This document shows positions 59,147 through 64,000 of a stretch of 64,000 nucleotides of DNA, in pieces. This DNA comes from Acidobacteriaceae bacterium (GTDB taxonomy: Bacteria > Acidobacteriota > Terriglobia > Terriglobales > Acidobacteriaceae): positions 79,636 through 143,635 of the forward strand of contig PLHQ01000068.1 of NCBI GenBank assembly GCA_003138975.1, read 5' to 3'. The translations under genes and the position numbers were made by a program. Position 1 is the stretch's first letter. Every line of letters starts with the position of its first letter. The notes beneath the pieces are model-generated. The model was not told where the DNA came from and searched no databases. It was given only the letters and a program-made list of their open reading frames with translations.

Positions 59147-60051
59147 GATTGCCTCTCCTGCTGCTTGGCCTGTTGCCATAGAGATTCGAGTTCATCCATC
59201 GAAGCGCTTTCGAGGGTGAGCCCGCTATCGTGAAGGCGCTGCTCCATCCATTGGAACCGGCGGCGGAACTTGCGGTTCGTCTTGCGCAGCGCGGACTCAG
59301 GATCGAGAGCAAGATAGCGGGCGATGTTGACCAGCACGAAGAAGAGATCTCCGACCTCTTCTTCCAGCCGAGCTCGTAAATCTTCTGGAATGGTCGGCCG
59401 CCCTGATCCGGCAACGCCGCGGCCTTCAGGGCGCGGACCGGGAAGGGGAAATTCTTGCAGATGCTCGCGGAGTTCAGCCGTCTCCTCGGCGAGTTTGTCG
59501 AACAGACCTTCCATGTTAGGCCAGTCGAAACCAACCCGCGCTGCGTGTGAACTGAGCTTATGCGCCTCCAGCAATGATGGCATCGAAGAAGAAATGCCCG
59601 CCAGGATCGATGCGGGGACCGCTGTCTTCCCTTCAGTTCTCACCGCATCCGCATTTTCACCGAGGCGTTTCCTTCGTTCTTCGGTTTTCAGCGCCTCCCA
59701 GTTGCGCTTTACTTCGGCGGAAGTATCAGCTTTTGTATCCCCAAAAACGTGAGGATGCCGGTTCACGAGCTTGTTCGACAGCCGGTCGAGAACGTCATCA
59801 ATGGAAAACGTTCCCTGCTCTCTGGCCATTTCCGAATAGAAGAGCACTTGCAGCAGCAGGTCCCCGAGTTCGCCGGGAAGTTCCTCCCAATCGCGATTAT
59901 CGATCGCTTCGAGAACTTCGTAAGTCTCTTCCAGCGTGTAGGGCTTAATGGAATCGAAGGTCTGCTCGCGATCCCAGGGGCAGCCCCCCGGAGCCCGCAG
60001 GCGCTCCATGATGGAAACTGCGCGTTCGAAGCGTTCACCGGTATTGGACAT
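59143..60051 (-). CDS. mazG: Nucleoside triphosphate pyrophosphohydrolase MazG
   Basis: MERLRAPGGCPWDREQTFDSIKPYTLEETYEVLEAI; ELPGELGDLLLQVLFYSEMA; EEEVGDLFFVLVNIARYL. Confidence 0.95.
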   Translation of the reverse strand: MSNTGERFERAVSIMERLRAPGGCPWDREQTFDSIKPYTLEETYEVLEAIDNRDWEELPGELGDLLLQVLFYSEMAREQGTFSIDDVLDRLSNKLVNRHPHVFGDTKADTSAEVKRNWEALKTEERRKRLGENADAVRTEGKTAVPASILAGISSSMPSLLEAHKLSSHAARVGFDWPNMEGLFDKLAEETAELREHLQEFPLPGPRPEGRGVAGSGRPTIPEDLRARLEEEVGDLFFVLVNIARYLALDPESALRKTNRKFRRRFQWMEQRLHDSGLTLESASMDELESLWQQAKQQERQS

Positions 60052-60155
60052 TGGCAACCACTTTAAACGAGCCGCCGTAGGCCGAGCAATGCGCACGCAC
60101 GACGCTTTTCTAATATCGACAAGCCGCGATTGCCGCCGCAGCATCCAACCAAGTA

Positions 60156-60449
60156 CTAGCAATCAAAAGCTTCAAGGCACTTTTTCGAGCAGGCGAAGCC
60201 GGTGGCGGCGATATGCCATGGGCCGTGGATGCTGGTGGAAGCGGGCGCGGTGCAGGGACGCACGATTACTTCGTGACCTTCCTTGAAGACCGCCGCTCGC
60301 AATGCGGGTGGTGCCTGGGTAGACGAAGAAGTGACGTTGAGTAACGGAGTGGTTACGAGTCGCAAGCCTGACGACATCCCCGCGTCCAATCGCGAGATGA
60401 TCGATTTGTTCTCCAAGGCTGCCAGCGCGAGCAGAAGAAATGAGCGCAT
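60156..60449 (-). CDS. Hypothetical small secreted protein (weak)
   Basis: MRSFLLLALAALENKSIISRLDAGMSSGLRLVTTPLL...; plausible signal-like start only. Confidence 0.3.
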   Translation of the reverse strand: MRSFLLLALAALENKSIISRLDAGMSSGLRLVTTPLLNVTSSSTQAPPALRAAVFKEGHEVIVRPCTAPASTSIHGPWHIAATGFACSKKCLEAFDC

Positions 60450-60689
60450 TGCCGCATAAATCACGGAGAAGTGCGAGATGCCGGCCCGACTTAACGGGCC
60501 CGTGTATTTTTGCCTTAGATTTTCAAAACTCTCTGACGGCGCGGCACGACTTTTGGTCAGGCAGTTTGCAGCACCAAGGTGACCTGTTCCCTGCAAACGA
60601 CTCGATGCATACTCTACTGGTCGCAGTGTACGTACACGAAGTCGGACTTTTGGTAACCTTCTAAGAGGTTACTCTGGTGTTGTTTCCGT

Positions 60690-62333
60690 ATGGTCTTAGC
60701 AGCGAATCCTCGAGCCAGCCTGGAGGGCCAGCACTTTTACGTGGTGGTGATTGGCGGCGGCATCAATGGCGTGGCCGTAGCGCGAGAGTGCGCCCGGGCG
60801 GGAAAGCAAACGCTGCTAATCGAACAGAATGACTTCGCTTCGGGAGTAACCAGCCGCTCGACGCGCATCATCCACGGGGGGCTTCGCTACCTCGAGCACG
60901 GCGAACTGAACCTGGTGCGGGAATCGTTGCGCGAGCGCGAGAAATTGCTCCGGGACAAATCTCACCTGGTGCATCCCATCCACTTCCTGCTGCTCTTGAA
61001 CGAAAGCAGCGAACGCAGCGCGATGAAGGTCCGCGCGGGATTGTGGCTCTACGAACGCATGGCAGGAAAACCGCCGAGCGCGGGCGCCACCGAAATGGAA
61101 TTGAAACGGCTGGAGCGGGCGCTGGACGCGGGACACCGCTGGTCGTTCTTCGATTATGAGGATGCGCAGTGCGAATTTCCGGAACGACTGGTAGCGGAAT
61201 GTCTGATGGAAGCGGTGGAAGCTGGAGCGGTCGTCCGCAATCATATGGAAGCGCTCGCGGTGAACGTGGCTCATGGCCGGATCCACGGCGTATTACTGCG
61301 TGATCACATTACAGGCCGGGACGAACGCGTTGACGCAAGCTGGGTAATCAACTGCAGTGGACCCTGGGCCGATCGAGTTTGCCAGCGCTCCTCAATCCGT
61401 ATGAACAAGCCGATGCTGGGCGGTATTCGGGGGTCCCACATTGTCCTGCCCCGGTTTTCGGGTTCGCCGACTGCTGCGATTTATACCGAGGCGGTGGACG
61501 GCCGTCCGATTTTTGTCCTTCCCTGGAACGAGCAAGTTCTAGTGGGCACCACCGAAGTTGCTGATAGCAGCGATCCGGCGCAAACAGTCCCCTCGGCGGA
61601 CGAAGTCAACTACCTTGTACGGTCGGTGGCGCAACTGTTTCCCAAGGCGAAGATTTCGGGGCAGAGTGTGAAGCACGCGTTTGCCGGAATCCGGCCGCTG
61701 CCTTATTCGCCGGACAATCGACCTTCTGCGGTTACGCGGCGGCACATCCTGCATGATCACTCGGATGACGGCGCGGCGCGCATGATTTCCGTAATCGGCG
61801 GCAAATTGACGACTGCGGCTTCATTGGCCCGCGACTGTGCGCGAAGAATCGGATTGCATGCGACAGAACCGAATACGATTGCAATGGGGCCGGGGCCGGC
61901 GCTCGATCCGCTGCTGGACGATGCCGTGCTGGAGATTGCCCGGATTGGGGCAGTCAGCGAAGAATCGGCGCGGGGCATGCTGGAGTGGCACGGCAAACGC
62001 GCCGCCGACATCGCGCGTACGGCGCTGGTGAGTGCGGAGTTGCGGGCTCCGATCTGTCCACATACCTCTCACGTGATCGCGGAAGTCGTAGAAGCGTATC
62101 GCAGAGAGTACGCTGTGACGTTGGCCGACGTGTTGTTACGTCGAGTGCCAGTGGCGCTGAGCGCGTGCTGGTCGGAGTCGTGCAGCCGCGAAGCTGCGTT
62201 GCGCATCGGCGCAGTTCTCGGCTGGAATGACCATACAATGGGCGCCAACCTGGAAGCTTTTGAGATGGAGCGTGCTGCGTTTCTGCGACCGGCGGCAAAA
62301 GCCGAGGCGGCGCTCGAAGCCGCGGCAGATTGA
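60690..62333 (+). CDS. glpD: Aerobic glycerol-3-phosphate dehydrogenase
   Basis: VVVIGGGINGVAVARECARAGKQTLLIEQNDFASGVTSRSTRIIHGGLRYLEHGELNLVRESLRER; VLPWNEQVLVGTTE. Confidence 0.95.
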   Translation: MVLAANPRASLEGQHFYVVVIGGGINGVAVARECARAGKQTLLIEQNDFASGVTSRSTRIIHGGLRYLEHGELNLVRESLREREKLLRDKSHLVHPIHFLLLLNESSERSAMKVRAGLWLYERMAGKPPSAGATEMELKRLERALDAGHRWSFFDYEDAQCEFPERLVAECLMEAVEAGAVVRNHMEALAVNVAHGRIHGVLLRDHITGRDERVDASWVINCSGPWADRVCQRSSIRMNKPMLGGIRGSHIVLPRFSGSPTAAIYTEAVDGRPIFVLPWNEQVLVGTTEVADSSDPAQTVPSADEVNYLVRSVAQLFPKAKISGQSVKHAFAGIRPLPYSPDNRPSAVTRRHILHDHSDDGAARMISVIGGKLTTAASLARDCARRIGLHATEPNTIAMGPGPALDPLLDDAVLEIARIGAVSEESARGMLEWHGKRAADIARTALVSAELRAPICPHTSHVIAEVVEAYRREYAVTLADVLLRRVPVALSACWSESCSREAALRIGAVLGWNDHTMGANLEAFEMERAAFLRPAAKAEAALEAAAD

Positions 62334-62388
62334 AGCCACAGATTCCATCCTCACTTCTTAAAGCTAACGCAGGCAAATATTTCGAGAT

Positions 62389-63063
62389 TTACTTCTGAAT
62401 TTTGAATCCTGATTGGCGACCAATGATGACAGCGAGGCGCTCGGGATCGTCGGAGATAATGCCGTCCGCGCCCCACTCAGCAAATCGTTTTATATCTGAG
62501 GCCAAATTCACGGTCCATACGAACACCTTCCTGCCCGCGCGTTGGATCTCACGGAAGGTATTCTGCCGAGCCAGCTTATGGTGCGGGATTATGTATTTGG
62601 CCGGCACCGTAGGCCATTGCCGGAACTGGGCTCGAGTCTCGCAAATCAGGCCGAGCGGAATTGAGGCGTCTATGCCTTGAAGTGCCTGTAGCACTTCGGG
62701 GAGAAATGAAGAAACCACGTAGCCGCGAGCCGGCGGATGTGCCCGCAACGCCTCCAACGCGATGATTTCCAATCCTGAAACTTTGAGTTCGATATCGAGA
62801 AAAGCGGACGCCTGGTATCGTTTCAGGACATCAAGAAGAGTTAGCTGGGACAATCGTTGAGCCGAAGTCTGAGCAACTTCGAGACCGCGGATATTGTCGT
62901 CGTGGCAGATGACTGGATGCCTGTCGACCGACAGACGAACGTCGAATTCAAAACCATCACATCCGTGAGCGAGTGCCAGATCAAACGAATCCAGAGTGTT
63001 CTCGGGAACGGACTTCTGAGATCTGGCACCGCGGTGACCAAGAAGTAATGGACGAATCTGCAT
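62389..63063 (-). CDS. Glycerophosphodiester phosphodiesterase
   Basis: LLGHRGARSQKSVPENTLDSFDLALAHGCDGFEFDVRLSVDRHPVICHDD; VWTVNLASDIKRFAEWGADGIISDDPERL. Confidence 0.93.
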   Translation of the reverse strand: MQIRPLLLGHRGARSQKSVPENTLDSFDLALAHGCDGFEFDVRLSVDRHPVICHDDNIRGLEVAQTSAQRLSQLTLLDVLKRYQASAFLDIELKVSGLEIIALEALRAHPPARGYVVSSFLPEVLQALQGIDASIPLGLICETRAQFRQWPTVPAKYIIPHHKLARQNTFREIQRAGRKVFVWTVNLASDIKRFAEWGADGIISDDPERLAVIIGRQSGFKIQK

Positions 63064-63089
63064 GGCGATCGATTCTACTGGGCGGTGTA

Positions 63090-63398
63090 CTAATCCAGGT
63101 CGAAGTCGCGGATGGGCTTACCCGTGTCCGGCGATTCTTTGGCTTTCTTCACAGCTTCCTGGAATTTTTTTTCCAGAACTTCAGAAGCATGTTTTTGCGC
63201 CTCGACCGATTGCCGGAAGATGGATTCGCGGCGAGTGTCTTGTTCCTTCATTGCGCGAGCGGCGTCTTCCATGTCGTTGAACATGCGCGGCTTCACGGCG
63301 GCGGTGTGCGCAATTACGGAGCGGGTTTCAGTATCCACCTTGAGAAGCGCGCTGCAGCAAGGACAGGTGACTTCGAAATTCGGATGACTCTTCGCCAT
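63090..63398 (-). CDS. Hypothetical protein with N-terminal CPCC motif
   Basis: MAKSHPNFEVTCPCCSALLKVDTETRSVIAHTAAVKPRMFNDMEDAARAMKEQDTRRESIF. Confidence 0.7.
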   Translation of the reverse strand: MAKSHPNFEVTCPCCSALLKVDTETRSVIAHTAAVKPRMFNDMEDAARAMKEQDTRRESIFRQSVEAQKHASEVLEKKFQEAVKKAKESPDTGKPIRDFDLD

Positions 63399-63432
63399 TT
63401 TGCGAATCATACCGCAAAAATGGCCCCCGCGC

Positions 63433-63777
63433 TCAGCGCTGGAGTTTGATGGGGAAGATACGGAAAACGCCAAGCAGTTCCCAGCCGAGAAGGAAGATGG
63501 AAAGCAGGACGATGAGCACTGCCATCAGCTCTCCGAAGGTGAGCCCGCGCCGGTTGGGCTCGAAGCGTCGCGCCGCGAGGCTGAGAATATTGATGGTGGC
63601 GAACCCGAAAACAACCGCCCAAAGAATATTGTAGACATCGTTACGGCGGCTGGAGTGACGTTGGAACACCAAGAGGGTCGCGATTAGCGGGGCGTGGGCG
63701 AAGTTGTAAATGGAGAACGCTGCGACCTTTGTGCGCGCGACCCCCGCTACCACCCTCGTTGTTAAAGGAAAAGCCAT
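63433..63777 (-). CDS. Small membrane protein
   Basis: MAFPLTTRVVAGVARTKVAAFSIYNFAHAPLIATLLVF...; ~3 hydrophobic segments. Confidence 0.7.
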   Translation of the reverse strand: MAFPLTTRVVAGVARTKVAAFSIYNFAHAPLIATLLVFQRHSSRRNDVYNILWAVVFGFATINILSLAARRFEPNRRGLTFGELMAVLIVLLSIFLLGWELLGVFRIFPIKLQR

Positions 63778-64000
63778 AGCACGCCGAGTCACACGCCAGA
63801 AGACGCCCTTTTCACTGGAGCGATGGATTGGATATTACATTTTTTCCCGGCATCGGTCACGGACGGAACGAGGCGAAGGCATCACCGGTATCAACGACTT
63901 GCCCCCCGCAGCGGGAAAACTCGTGTCCACGCTAGGCCTTTTCGCGGTGTTTTGACCGCCAAGTTTCGGTAAGATTGAAAAATGGCTAAGCGGCGCGTCA

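Noticed and set aside
59380-59470. PGPRPEGRGVAGSGRP segment inside MazG as a possible repeat insertion
   Set aside because: Lies in the variable linker between MazG domains and keeps frame; cannot be shown to be a repeat without a genome-wide search.

Overview
GC-rich window with gene content typical of Acidobacteriota: Oar-like TonB receptors, a Ser/Thr kinase with a propeller-like C-terminus, BshA, and an LptF-LptG fusion. Taxonomy is inferred from gene content only. Positions ~1-14 kb are an accessory zone: a large PAS-GGDEF-EAL-PilZ protein, a frameshifted tyrosine recombinase remnant, many small singleton genes, and at least four fragments of SRAP/YedK-type genes. At 14-17.4 kb there is a frameshifted Ser/Thr kinase and a decayed acyl-CoA synthetase fragment. 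At 17.4-31.3 kb a divergent catabolic locus carries an FGGY kinase, class III aminotransferase, APC permease, M28 peptidase, NSAR/OSBS-like enolase-superfamily enzyme and RpiR regulator on the minus strand, facing a TonB receptor and a class C beta-lactamase-like hydrolase. A candidate operator repeat lies in the shared promoter. It is followed by an integrase C-terminal remnant abutting tRNA-Val. From 31.9 kb onward the window is mostly core: hpnK-like deacetylase, PilZ, bshA, LytS-type kinase, gpmI, eno, GH57/glgB, lptFG, CpxRA/Spy-like system, MsbA-like ABC transporter, bactofilin, a second NSAR/OSBS-like gene in a mazG-GNAT-menC operon, glpD and ugpQ. No CRISPR array, rRNA or intact transposase was recognised. 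All family calls come from reading the translations; no searches were run.
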